Shown in pieces: positions 1-10,500 of a DNA stretch of 64,000 bases. This stretch comes from Tridacna crocea (taxonomy: Eukaryota > Mollusca > Bivalvia > Cardiida > Cardiidae): the NCBI GenBank assembly GCA_943736015.1, contig OX031057.1, positions 40,138,501 through 40,202,500 on the forward strand, in the 5' to 3' direction. The position numbers and the translations under genes were made by a program. Positions within the stretch are counted from its first letter, which is position 1. Each line of letters opens with the position of its first letter. The notes under the pieces were generated by a model, which saw nothing but the letters and a program-made list of their open reading frames with translations, searched no databases and was not told the origin of the DNA.

Positions 1-1290
1 TTTATGTTTACCACTGATCAGTTTTGAATATTTTGACGAAATTTCATTTCAGTGTGGCCAAAAGGAATGAGAATATGGCTTCTTATTGACAGTATCCACT
101 CTTCTGTGAAAAAAGTAGTGACTGACTGCATATGGAGACTCAAAGCTTGTTCAATATTTCGTTTAGTACCCTGCGTTTCTTTTTCGTCCTAGTATATATA
201 GATTTAATAAATTATATATCAGCTGTCTTTTCAACAATTTAGATTCAGCAGGATAAGAATTAGAGTCACTAAGTCCTATGAATTTTTCAAGAACGTTTAG
301 AAAAGAAAAGAATTCATTGCCCCTTGGAAGGCTAAATTCAGTATGGTGCAGTAAAGACCATGTGGCCGTTAAAACTAAATCATACTATTTAAAAGTATGT
401 AGATTATTGTGAAGATGACAACCTGTTATTGCACAGTCGGTGCAAGTGATGGTCGATGGCAGAATAATAAAACTCAAGGCTAGGTAAAAAGTAAAAAGTA
501 AACATAAGATAGAGCAACTTTTGATCTACTTTTAAAATTCATTTTTCTGCCAGTGATCAACACTTGGACTGACCGTAGTATAACAGATTGTCATCCCCAA
601 AATGATTTCCATACTTTTTGATAGTATGGATTAAATTTCAATGCATTTTACATCGGCGTTGTTTACTATTGGCAGCTATTCGGGCTTTAAAACTAGATTA
701 AAAGTTTGCCGAGATGCCATATCTTTTATGTAATTTTTATCTTGTCTTAAAATTCATGTTTTCACGATTAACACCATCCTTGTTTACTTTCGGTCACTAT
801 TAGACCTCTAATTAGCCCCTTTCTTGAGTCCCATGCGCCTTCATTGAGGCTACATTGGGTTTTCAGAAGCTTCCGGACTCACGTGGCACGTCTTGGAGAA
901 GAAACGATGGTTTCTTGCATTTTTCTCTTTTTCCCCACAATTTTTAACAATATCTTTGTTCCTCAGTGCTGATTGTGTGGTGAAGGTTTTAAAACTATAT
1001 ATATTTCAAAGCTGTGAATACTGCAATTGACCACGGGCCTTTGAAGCTCACGGAACACCAAAATTCCATTGGTCAATCATCGAACACTGTTACTAAAAAA
1101 AGCACATTTGCTTAGCACCTCTTTACCGAGTATTATAATTATTATTATTTAAGATTTAGAGGCCATGCGCCAATTTGCTATTTATCGAAGCGGCATGCAA
1201 TGAAAGAGCAATGAAAACTTAATAGACCGATGGAGCTTCAGTAGCCCAAGGCAAGGCATGGGAAAAAGCCATTTATACAAGTAACTTGTA
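1..1290. other. AT-rich DNA without recognised gene
   Basis: I see no convincing exon, structured repeat or RNA gene here. Reading frames are short on both strands. It may be intergenic or part of an intron of a gene outside the window. Confidence 0.5.
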
Positions 1291-1295
1291 GCCCA

Positions 1296-1470
1296 CCTGT
1301 TGTTGTTCATGGTTTTGAGGTAGTATGTCGGCCTCTTAACCATTAAGTCCTAAGTTCGATACCCGAGAGTGGGTGACAACTTTTAGATCATTCATTGCTA
1401 CACACATCCAGCACGAGTACTGGTGTAGTTTCCAGGAATCAGAATCGAGAGAGAGATTAGTATAAGATTC
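1296..1470 (+). repeat. tRNA-derived SINE-like element
   Basis: An RNA polymerase III B-box-like string, AGTTCGATACCC, lies near 1350. An upstream TAGTATGTCGGCCT segment could be a decayed A box. No intact cloverleaf can be drawn, so I call a SINE head, not a tRNA gene. Boundaries are approximate. Confidence 0.4.
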
Positions 1471-1483
1471 AAGAACTCTTTTC

Positions 1484-1789
1484 TCAAACAAATATGTTAT
1501 TACTACACCTGTTGGTCACAAGAGCACTATGGTATCCTGTCAGATGATCCTTGCTGGTCGTTAACGTGCAGCCCGAGCAGTACCAGTTGTGTGTGAACAC
1601 GACCATCTCCATATCATGGTTCTTTAATAACTCTTGTTGTCCTGTGACCAAGGTAAGGACAGACAGCACACAAATAAAAGCTATCATTGCACACAATCCG
1701 GTAGGAGACAACAGCCATGAACAGGACAGTGCAGTATGTCTGAAGTAATTCTTATCTTTGACCTGTGGACGTTTTGTTATTTGACTCAT
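1484..1789 (-). CDS. Possible exon of a small membrane protein
   Basis: The minus strand has a 101-codon frame starting MSQITKRPQV. Residues about 32-50 (LCAMIAFICVLSVLTLVTG) form one strongly hydrophobic, membrane-like segment. After it comes a polar stretch with several cysteines. The frame does not overlap a recognised repeat, unlike most frames here. A weak donor (CAG|GTGTAG) lies close to its 3' end, so it could be a first exon. I do not recognise the family and find no partner exon, so it may be chance. Confidence 0.22.
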   Translation of the reverse strand: MSQITKRPQVKDKNYFRHTALSCSWLLSPTGLCAMIAFICVLSVLTLVTGQQELLKNHDMEMVVFTHNWYCSGCTLTTSKDHLTGYHSALVTNRCSNNIFV

Positions 1790-1824
1790 GTTCTTTGAAA
1801 AGGGGGTTTAATACATCTGCAAAA

Positions 1825-1886
1825 AAGTATCGACTCATGTCAGCCTGCGCAAACTGCGCAGGCTGACATGAGTCGATACTTTTTGG
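1825..1886. repeat. Hairpin repeat, 'CAGCCTGCGCA' family
   Basis: Near-perfect inverted repeat: CGACTCATGTCAGCCTGCGC is followed after two bases by its reverse complement. Related hairpins occur near 25650 and 35520, there followed by 'GCATTAAGTCCCCTTTTCACAGAG'-like tails, so this is a dispersed foldback family. Confidence 0.6.
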
Positions 1887-2129
1887 CTATTTCTTGCGAA
1901 ATTTGGCGTGTCCAAGGACCATTCTACCTTATTATTCGGTCAATTATTACACTAAATGAATTTTATGGGTTTATAATTACGTGATTATTTGCTTGGTATA
2001 CTGCAGCAGGGAGATGTATTAAAGCTCTTTTTGCCTGAGAGCTGCTGCGTTGTTATTTCATGACGTCGTGAAAACCTTTGACCATTGAACAGGTAAAGAC
2101 CTTGCAAATTGTTTCAAGTGTTGTATTAT

Positions 2130-2290
2130 GGCAGCATATTTCTGTCACGAGATACGAGATAGCTAAATTGCGATAATTTAAGAGAACTATCGTGATAAAA
2201 CAAAGTTTCCTGGAAATATCATCTAGATTGTAAAAAATTTCACGATAATTATATCGTGATAATGCTGTTATCATGATTTTTTTTGGCTTT
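2130..2290. repeat. AT-rich inverted repeat, left partner
   Basis: Contains CACGAGATACGAGATAGCTA, whose near reverse complement lies around 3127-3147. It also has runs of ATCGTGATAA and TTATCACGAT type. The two segments look like inverted copies of one AT-rich element about 0.8 kb apart. Confidence 0.4.
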
Positions 2291-2320
2291 CGTGCCAATA
2301 ACTGATATTCACGTTATCTA

Positions 2321-2673
2321 CGTTGTCTGTGAATGTCATATTCTTTGAAGATTCGACTTGTCTTATATGACGCATCACTAGCCCCGAAAGCGGGCAGACT
2401 GTAATATTACGCTCTATAAAGTAGCAATGTAGGAAATAGCTTTTATCAATACGTTTGAGGAGAAATGAGACCTGCTTTAGCTCCAGATTTCTCTTAACTG
2501 CTGATCATAGCTGAGTGAATTGCACGAGATAGCGTTTTATTGAGTAAACGTTTATTTCAGTTTGAAATTCAAAGTAACGGTTGTCACGTAGGAAAGTGGT
2601 TCGGTTCTTTACCCAGGATGCCCAAATTAGATAGATGAGTATTTATAGAATGCCATCTAGCGGGAGATGATGC
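2321..2673 (+). mobile_element. 340-360-bp element with 8-bp target duplication, copy 1
   Basis: Starts CGTTGTCTG and ends GGGAGATGATGC; related copies lie at 22050, 39548 and, inverted, 15111. The flanks are GTTATCTA on the left and GGTATCTA on the right, an 8-bp duplication with one mismatch. The ends are weakly inverted (CRTTRTCTSC). There is no coding capacity, so this is a non-autonomous DNA element. Superfamily unknown; the 8-bp duplication would suit hAT- or P-like transposases. Confidence 0.65.
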
Positions 2674-2949
2674 GGTATCTATAATTAGATACGGTTTCGG
2701 AACATCTTTGCTTTCACCCTTATGAATTCTCCTTTTACCTTGTATCCTTTTACCAGAGTGTTTTCAAATTTGTTCGTAGGAGGCATTTCGAGTTGTCTTT
2801 GTGATGCTACACACTTCTGCTCATTTCGAGTCTTGTCAAAATTTACCAATTGAATTACAATTATTAGTGATTCGAATTCTTACTTACTGCATTTTTGTGA
2901 AATAGAAAACTGCCGAGTTCATCCAACTGATAAATGTTCTATTTGTTGG

Positions 2950-3215
2950 TATCGAGAAACAGAGCTATCACGACAATATCTCGAATGTCAGCTTCGAGCA
3001 CGACTGTGAAGTTTTGCGATATAATATAAAGTATATCGTGACATTATTTTCAGGAAACTTTTCACTATCTTTATAAAATTTCCAGGAAACTTTAATTCAT
3101 AGCGATAGTTTTCTAAAATCATCATGATAGCTATCTCGTATCTCGTGGCAGAAATGTGCCACCATATTGTATAGATAAACCCGTGTTTAATATCATATAG
3201 ATTTGAAAAAAGTAC
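2950..3215. repeat. AT-rich inverted repeat, right partner
   Basis: Carries TAGCTATCTCGTATCTCGTG near 3127, the near reverse complement of the segment at about 2139. No gene is visible here. Confidence 0.35.
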
Positions 3216-3283
3216 CACCTAGGCAAAATACGATCGCTCACTCCGGTTATCGCTGACGAGTTTGACTGGACATGGTAAATCGA

Positions 3284-3357
3284 TGGGTGAGTGCAACACT
3301 ATCCTAAGTGCCTATACTTTGTATAGGCACTTAGGATAGTGTTGCACTCACCCATCG
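3284..3357. repeat. Single-copy-looking perfect hairpin
   Basis: Arms of about 34 nt pair almost perfectly (GGGTGAGTGCAACACTATCC and its reverse complement at the far end) with only a few loop bases (ACTTTGT). I see no second copy in the window. It could be a MITE core or a small-RNA precursor-like hairpin. Confidence 0.6.
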
Positions 3358-3763
3358 AATTGCATTCTGAAAATAAGAGAAGTGCACGCACACTGACCAA
3401 GCAAAAACTCCTTTTACGGAGTTGGTCCAGTTTTTCTCTCAGTGCAAATAAAACAGGGAAACTATACATACTCGTATTCCATTGTTTTCCGGTTAAAGAC
3501 ATTTTTTTTCATATACATAACTATCTGATACGGGCATTCTGGGACTACTTTGCATGGAGAAAATGCCACTGAAATTTTCTTGCTTTTTGCCTGTATTCTT
3601 TACTGGTGATTTGCCATCTAACGCCTTAGTTAAATCAGCCATAAATAATCTTTGAAGTTTGGCAAGATTGCAAAAATCTAAAACTCTGAATAGCTCCCTG
3701 TTAAACTTATTTGCGCTCTGCTCTGGTAAAAGCAGGCTTGATGCATTACATCGCATTGATGAA

Positions 3764-3993
3764 TTAACCCATTACCACACAATCCCTACTTTTGACACCC
3801 CTGAGAAAAAAAGCCTTTAGAAAACATAGTGGGAAAAGGAGAAAATGCTGGTAACCAGCATTTTCTCCTTTTCCCACCATGTTTTCTACCCTTCACTATA
3901 CAAATTTCAAATTTTCAGTCACTTTTATTTTGTCGTCTGCAAATGGTTTCAATTTGGACAAGCCTAAAATATTGTCGTTTGGTAATGAACTAA
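3764..3993 (+). mobile_element. TTAA MITE, subfamily A (reference copy)
   Basis: Reference description for the family. The copy begins TTAACCCATTACCACACAAT, has 'GAGAAAAAAAGCC' before the hairpin, then a palindrome of about 65 bp (3821-3885) centred on GCTGGTAACCAGC. A longer right part follows with GTCGTCTGCAAATGG, and the end is TTTGGTAATGAA next to CTAA (a decayed TTAA). 'Plus' orientation means the GTCGTCTGC motif lies on the right. TTAA boundaries with CCCWTTACC ends fit a non-autonomous piggyBac-type element. No protein is encoded. Confidence 0.8.
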
Positions 3994-4316
3994 TCCAAGC
4001 AAGTCATCAGATACTTAAATACCCGTAAAATCCATCTAGTCTAATAATTGACTCTATAATGCAGTAGACTGGTCCATGGCCATGCAGAAAATTTACAAAA
4101 AGCAAAGTTTCGACGCAGATCAGCCCAGCAGGATGAACAGACACTGGCCGATACTTTTTGCATCAAGTCCCTGTTTCACAGAGCTTGGCTCATTTGTGTG
4201 GGCAGCACATACTAGTCTCCAAGCATGTTTTTGGAGGGGACTATTATACTACTCAAACTTTGATACGGATCACTTACATATTTCTGTAATGGTTTATATG
4301 TTATAACAGTTTTGCA

Positions 4317-4541
4317 TAAACTCTTTACCATACTTTAAAATTCTAGATCTGTCCAAGTTGAAAGCATTTGCTGACCAAAAACTATATGCAATGTGCACCA
4401 TGCTGTCTGCCATAGGGTAGAAAACATCGTTGGAAAAGGAGAAAATGCTGGTATCCAGCATTTTCTCCTTTTCCAACAATGTTTTCCAAAGGCTTCTTTC
4501 TCAGAGTCTTTAACAATCGGCATTGTGAGGTACAGGCTTAA
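4317..4541 (-). mobile_element. TTAA MITE, subfamily A
   Basis: Reverse-oriented copy. Its hairpin (4422-4490) has the core GCTGGTATCCAGC, one change from consensus. The right end is degenerate (GTGAGGTACAGGCTTAA). Confidence 0.65.
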
Positions 4542-4854
4542 AGATCCATTACCACTGGTCATTTTATTGATCAGTGTGGCAATGTAACATATTGTAAAAC
4601 CATACATGATAATATGCCACATATATATATATTTAGAGTCAATCTTTTACGGTGATCCCTAGCAAATTTTGAGTCGTATATTTTCACGGAGCTGACAAGT
4701 TATGTTGCTACAAAGACCAAGATAGACAACTTCAATTTCATGGCATTTTTAATCAGCGCTCTATGTCTTACAAAGCAAAAAAAGAACAAACAGAAATTTA
4801 AAACTTTACTACAGCAATCAGTTTCTTATACTAGTGCTCCTCCGCACATTATTC

Positions 4855-5015
4855 TATCAGAGCCACTGGCTGCTTTCCCACAAAACAACCGCCGAAACAA
4901 TGGTAAGCCGTGAGAGAGGCATGAGACAATGACTATCATCATTCACCGTAAGAAATTGGCCGAGCCGGGGATCGAACCAGCGATCCCCTCTTCTCCTCTT
5001 TGCCTTACTCGTCAA
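4855..5015 (-). repeat. tRNA-derived SINE-like element
   Basis: On the minus strand a B-box match, GCTGGTTCGATCCCCGGC, lies at about 4966-4983. A 3' body with no tRNA structure follows. There is no clear A box or acceptor stem, so it is not a functional tRNA. It abuts the CAATCAGAAGTT palindrome. Confidence 0.45.
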
Positions 5016-5023
5016 GATTTTCA

Positions 5024-5148
5024 TTGTGTGAAAGTAACAGAACTTCTGATTGGCTAAACCGAATGGTTTAGCCAATCAGAAGTTCTGTTACTTTCACACT
5101 GATAAAATTTTAAAGAATAAGACTAAGAATGTTCTATAGAATGATCTT
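5024..5148. repeat. Palindromic repeat, 'CAATCAGAAGTT' family
   Basis: Core palindrome: AACTTCTGATTGGCTAAACC, a short spacer, then the reverse complement. 'GTTACTTTCACA' and 'AAGAATAAGACTAAGAATGTTC' lie outside the core. Other copies are at 10299, 22721, 26817 and 60268. Confidence 0.65.
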
Positions 5149-5396
5149 AAGTCCTGTACGAGGGTTTGGCTGGAGATAAAGAGTTAGACCGCTCGTTTAG
5201 TGCAGTCTTATCTAGTTTTATCCTTGCTATAAAAGCAACTAAAGTTATATAAGGTGCTTAATGATAAATAGGAATGAACAAAAGTGCCTTCTGCCCGAAA
5301 GCAAACATACAATAGTTTTGCCTATTAAACATGCAAAGTTCAAGAGAAAAGCAAGTTAGCACACATTCTCTTGCAGACGAATTCTTTTTCGTCTGT

Positions 5397-5832
5397 TCAC
5401 AACGGCCTGTTGTGTCATATCATTCTACAGTTACACAACGGCCTGTTGTGTCATATCTTTCTACAGTTACACAACGGCCTGTTGTGTCATATCATTCTAC
5501 AGTTACACAACGGCCTGTTGTGTCATATCATTCTACAGTTACACAACGGCCTGTTCTATCGTATCATTCTACAGTAACACAACGGCCTGTTGTGTCATAT
5601 CATTCTACAGTTACACAACGGCCTGTTGTGTCATATCATTCTACAGTTACACAACGGCCTGGTGTGTGATATCATTCTACAGTTACACAACGGCCTGGTG
5701 TGTGATATCATTCTACAGTTACACAACGGCCTGGTGTGTGATATCATTCTACAGTTACACAACGGCCTGGTGTGTGATATCATTCTATAGCAACACAACG
5801 GCCTGTTGTGTCATATCATTCTACAGTTACAC
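5397..5832 (+). repeat. 36-bp minisatellite, about 12 copies
   Basis: The unit is ACACAACGGCCTGTTGTGTC followed by ATATCATTCTACAGTT. Within it ACACAACGGCCTGTTGTGT is itself a near palindrome. Because 36 is divisible by 3, an open frame repeating QRPVVSYHSTVT runs through it; this is not taken as a gene. Seven units of the TTGTGTCATA type are followed by four of the GGTGTGTGATA type, then one of the first type. Confidence 0.9.
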
Positions 5833-5954
5833 CACTTCATAATTTTTAAATGCTTGTGAGCATCTGATTGGCTGAAACGTTTTGTACCATCCAATGACAA
5901 GACATGGTTAGAGAGGCATCTCGTATTTGTGATGAAAATATGCTAACCTTTTAT

Positions 5955-6150
5955 CAAACCATTCTACATTTTGACAACCATGAGGAAAAAGCCTTTTGAA
6001 AACTCTTAACCATTTTCATTACTTTCTCTTTTTCCCACAATGTTTTCCATTCAAAATTAAAATTCGCGCCATTGAGCCCCATTTCTTTTGTCATCTACAC
6101 GCACCTTGGATTCTGTTAAGTCTGAAATTTTGTAGTGTGATGAAATCAAG
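5955..6150 (+). mobile_element. Degenerate TTAA MITE
   Basis: Traces of the family remain: TTGACAACCATGAGGAAAAAGCC, then a damaged left arm, then TTTTTCCCACAATGTTTTCC and a TTTTGTCATCTACA match. No end is intact, so this is an old copy. Confidence 0.5.
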
Positions 6151-6288
6151 ATTATAACTACATGTATCTCTTTCCTTCAGAGAAATGGAAGTGCTTCTTG
6201 AGTGGGACAAAATTAAGCCACGCTGTTTAAAGGTAATCATTTTTCAACAAGAGGGACCCAGTGGCCCTACATCGCTCACTTCATAATA

Positions 6289-6550
6289 GCCTGCAAACAT
6301 GCAAAAAAGGGGCATTTGGACATTTGCGTAAATTGTCGTCTCGGATCAGCATGCGCAGTACGCGCAGGCTGATCCGAGACGACACTTTACGACTACATTA
6401 GATTTTCTGCTACAGTAGACTTGGGGAAAACAGAAAATTACTTGAAAACGAAAAGTGTCGTTTCGGATTAGCCTGTGAGGAGTGAGAAGGCTGATTCGAG
6501 ACAACACTTTACGTAAATGTCCCAATGCCCCTTTTCGCCTGTTACAAGCC
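6289..6550. mobile_element. Double-hairpin element, copy 1
   Basis: Reference for this family: outer inverted ends (GCCTGCAA...AAGGGGCATTTGGACATTTGCG) flank two internal hairpins, each built on GTCTCGGATCAGCCTGCGC and its reverse complement. They are joined by a 'GACTACATTAGATTTT...CTACAGTAGACTT' linker. The first hairpin here is nearly intact; the second is eroded. Just to the left (6248-6283) is a scrap resembling the start of the 48.58-kb element. Confidence 0.7.
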
Positions 6551-6953
6551 AGATAATAAATATTTTGACCAGAGGCTCATTATCTATCATTATTTCGAAA
6601 CTGTTACTTTGTTCGTAAGAACATAATCAAATTTGCACAACAAATCATCAAGACAAAGCTATAGGGTAAATTGTGCCATTTAGAGTGTACACGAGAACTT
6701 CCCCATATCGTATGCCAAATGTCCAGAATTTGGTGAGATTTAATCCAGAAAAAAAATGACTTGTTAGAGTCCTAGTGACTGCAGCTATTTAGTTTTTACT
6801 CTAGATACTCTAGAGTGACCATAAAACAATTGCAGATTCAGATTTGGGTAAGATGCCTACAACTGGACCAACACAGAATGACCAGCATTATACCAATATC
6901 TAGCTAAGATATTCTTACTATTTTGACAAACATTCTAGTAAAATTTCACAAAT

Positions 6954-7030
6954 CGTCGGTTTGCTTCCAAAACCTCGTAACTACAGCTTGTCACAAGCTG
7001 TAGTTACGAGGTTTTGGAAGCAAGCCGACG
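6954..7030. repeat. Perfect foldback, 'CTCGTAACTACAGC' family
   Basis: Arms of about 37 nt (GTCGGTTTGCTTCCAAAACC... and complement) meet at AGCTTGTCACAAGCT. A nearly identical foldback is at 18632-18709. If the METTL24-like transcript extends about 0.5 kb past its stop, this lies in its 3' UTR. Confidence 0.7.
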
Positions 7031-7224
7031 AAATGTTGAAACCGGTTTTTAAAAACTGGACTAGATTACCTCTTCATCCAGATTCATACTCTACCCAGAT
7101 ATTAAGGCAACCACTTTGACCAAGTGTCATACAGACTTGAGCACGATGAAGCCATCAGAACGAAAACAATGCAAGTACTGACGACACTGGTCAAAGAAAG
7201 CACACACTGGTATCACGTAAACTA

Positions 7225-7542
7225 TTACTTTGTCTCTTTTATCACAGATATTTCGTTGACAGTTGTGATGTAGTGATTAAATGTCGGCCATATTTGATGC
7301 GCCCACATGTTCCGTTCGCGCATGAATATTCTATATCCGAATTCATACAATTGTCTTAAAGAACGGAGTTGTATACTGGGCTTAGTATCGCCCCAGTACG
7401 TCGCCGAATGAGGAAGAGCTTTTAAAAAATGTGTCTCCATGGAGATTTGCTTGACGTCATCTAAGGCACCTGATGAGATCATCTGTGGGATGGATTCCCA
7501 TTCGCCACCTTCAATATCTATTTTTAGAATGTCTATACTACG
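7225..7542 (-). CDS. METTL24-like exon 6 (terminal)
   Basis: The acceptor TTTTCTTTTCAG precedes CGT AGT at 7542; phase 0. Codes residues 197-301 and a TAG/TAA-type stop at the low-coordinate end. It contains [15 protein letters not shown] and SMETHF and ends [11 protein letters not shown]. This is the most diagnostic exon for the methyltransferase family. Confidence 0.88.
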   Translation of the reverse strand, partial: RSIDILKIDIEGGEWESIPQMISSGALDDVKQISMETHFLKALPHSATYWGDTKPSIQLRSLRQLYEFGYRIFMRERNMWAHQIWPTFNHYITTVNEISVIKETK

Positions 7543-10500
7543 CTGAAAAGAAAAGAGAGATGAAATAAACGTACGCTGTATATGAGCAATAATCTGGCAA
7601 AAAAGGGGTTCTGGCGCGTCTCTGTGATCATTTTACAAAAAAAGTCATCAGAAAATACAGGAATCCATAAAATCCACTTTGTACAACGCCTAACCGAATC
7701 ATGAGGTACAATGGTCCTTTGAAATGCAGAAAATTCACTAGTGGCAAAATGTTTCGAGTAAAGTCGACACCCCAGACGATACTTTTTTGCTACTGCATTA
7801 AGCCCCTTTACACAAAGCGCGGCTCAAGGACATGCAGAAAGTATGGACCTATGTTCCATAATTGGGTTGCAACACGCGAAAAAGGGCATTCGGACATTTG
7901 CGTAAAGTATCGTCTCGGATTAGCTTGCGCAGTCCGCGCAGGCTAATCCGAGACGGCACTTTACGACTTCATTAGATTTTGTGCTACAGTAGACTTGCGC
8001 AAAACAGAAAATGACATAAAAACGCATAGTGTTGTTTCGAATCAGCTTGCGCGGACTGTTCAGGCTGATCCTAGACGACACTTTACGCAAAGGTCCGAAT
8101 GTTCCTTTTCGTGTGTTACAGGCCATTATTATTATGGTCTCATATCATTCATCACGCGGGAAACAGAACCAACTATTTCCACGGAGCTGCCTTAGTGTGC
8201 AGAATAAGCCTTTCTATTTCAATAATTGGCCTGCAACACGCGAAAACGGGTACATGTATTCAGATATTTGCGTAGTGTCCGTCCCTATCTCACAACCACG
8301 GACACTACCAATTTTTTGTTGTCGTATCATGATTGATATGTAGCCAACATAAAGCGTTAGACATAATTATAAAATAATAACTATTTATTTCTATTAAAAA
8401 TTCAAAATATATGCAGACGCATATATATATAAACAGAAATCATACGATATTTCTTTTTTCTCGAAAATGTAACTATTGTGAAAAAAGAAGGAAAACACTC
8501 GCAAATAGCTTTATCTCCTGGTCATACACTGTTTTAACGATTTTCTGTCTAAGGGTCTTTAAACTACGGAACCGCTTGGCAGAGGTTTAAACATACATAT
8601 GGCGCTGTGGGAAGAGGATGTGTCATGCATAAGGCAGAAAAGTCCATAGACATTCAGAAAATTTACTTACATTTGTATGGCCCAACTGTTTGCGAATTTC
8701 GTCGAGGGTTTTTATCGTCCACCCTTGCCTGTTTACTCCATTTCGGGCTCCGAGACCCCATTTATAAAACCAGATATGATCACTTATACGAGATGTTTCT
8801 CTTTTCATACTGTAAATATAATGACAAGAAAATAGCTTGACTTCTACATGGTAAGGAATTATGGTAATTAACCCATTACCACACAGTCCATACTTTTGAC
8901 GAGCCTGAGAAAGAAGCCTTTAGAAAACATTGTGGGAAAAGGAGAAAATGCTGGTAACCCGCATTTCAAATTTTCAGCCACTTGTAGTTTTTGTCGTCTG
9001 CAAATGCTTTCGATTTGGACAAACCTAGAATTTTGTCGTTTGGTAAAGAGTTAATCGATCGATCGATCCAATTTACCTACCACCCATCCATCCTACCGCC
9101 CATCCATCCATCCTAACGCCCATCCATCCATCCTAACGCCCATCCATCCATCCATCCATCCATCCTACCACCCATCCATCCATCCATCCTACCATCCATA
9201 CATACATCCATCCATCCTACCACCCATCCATTCATCCTACCTCCCATCCAACCACCCATCCATAAAACAACGACAACAACAACTGTAAATGCTTCTTAGA
9301 AACAAGGATACTTTCCACCTGCTGTTCTGCCTTAATCCATTACCAAACGACAATATTTTAGATTGGTCCAAATTGAAAGCATTTGCAGACGACAAAATAA
9401 AGGTGAATGAAAATTTGAAATTTGTTTTGTGAAGGGTAGAAAACATTGTGGGAAAAGGAGAAAATGCTGGTTACCAGCATTTTCTCCTTTTCCCACAATG
9501 TTTTCTAAAGGCTTCTTTCTCAGGGGCGTCAAAAGTAGGGATTGTGTGGTAATGGGTTAAGATCTAGTTGTTGGTTCTTGCACGACATGTATGTTCGTAG
9601 GGGCAGATTTCTACTTAGTTTTTCACTGCCAAAGGCAACCCCACTTAATTTTTTTTGGTATTTGTCGAAGACAATACCACTTTGAGTTCAAGACTGAATT
9701 TTGATCACAATGTATCACAATGTATCTTATTTTGTGCAAAGCCGAAGGAAATAAACCCAGTTAAACTCTTTTTTTCTCAGGCAAATGAGTTTTTCGGTGG
9801 CACTCAGATATGTAATTTAAAATGGCATATTAAAATACATGGGGGGGGGGGAAAGCCATCGATCGTTGAGATACTTATTTTTTATTGAAAATAGCTTCTC
9901 TCGTTCATAGACTTTTATTGGTGCAATGATACAAATTTGCCAACTGACCCTGGGCTTTTTCGTTCCAAAACCAATTCGTTCCATAGCTTGTTCGTCCTAT
10001 AACTGCGTGCTACTTCATTTGATTGTTCATGAATATCTATAGATTGAAGTAACTGATTGTAATACTGGAAATTAAATGTAAAAGATATTTCAAAATTATA
10101 GTTTTAAGGTACATGAGTACTCTCCCTTCAACCGATAAGGTATTCATTTGCTTAGTGGGTTGACTTTTAAGCCAATATTTGAACAATATGTCTCTTTTTC
10201 TTTCAAACTATTAATTCCACACAATGGGTTTCATTGACAAATACCACTTCAGCGTTCTCAACGCTTTGATTGTATAACAGTGTAGATCAGAGCCTTTATA
10301 CACCAACCATTATTGAAAATATTCTTAGTCTTATTTTCAGAATTTTGTCAATGTGAAAGTAACAGAGTTTCTGACTGTCTAAACCATTTGGTTTAGCCAA
10401 CCAGAAGTGCTGTTACTTTCACAGTTAGACAGTCTTGGAGAGCAAGAATAAAAATGTTCTTAAGAATGGTTTGTGAATACGGACCCAGATTGTACAGACT

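Noticed and set aside
4940-5010. Possible tRNA genes at 4966, 37715, 39290 and 51060
   Set aside because: Only B-box-like or partial tRNA arms are present; no full cloverleaf with acceptor stem can be drawn, so these are SINE heads or remnants.
5331-5669. 112-codon frame with QRPVVSYHSTVT repeats
   Set aside because: It comes from a 36-bp minisatellite whose unit length is a multiple of 3; the frame opens and closes at array edges.
9332-9532. Many short frames reading [17 protein letters not shown], which look like a repeated conserved protein family
   Set aside because: They are translations of the MITE hairpin and occur on both strands of the same palindrome; no start, splice or codon signal supports them.
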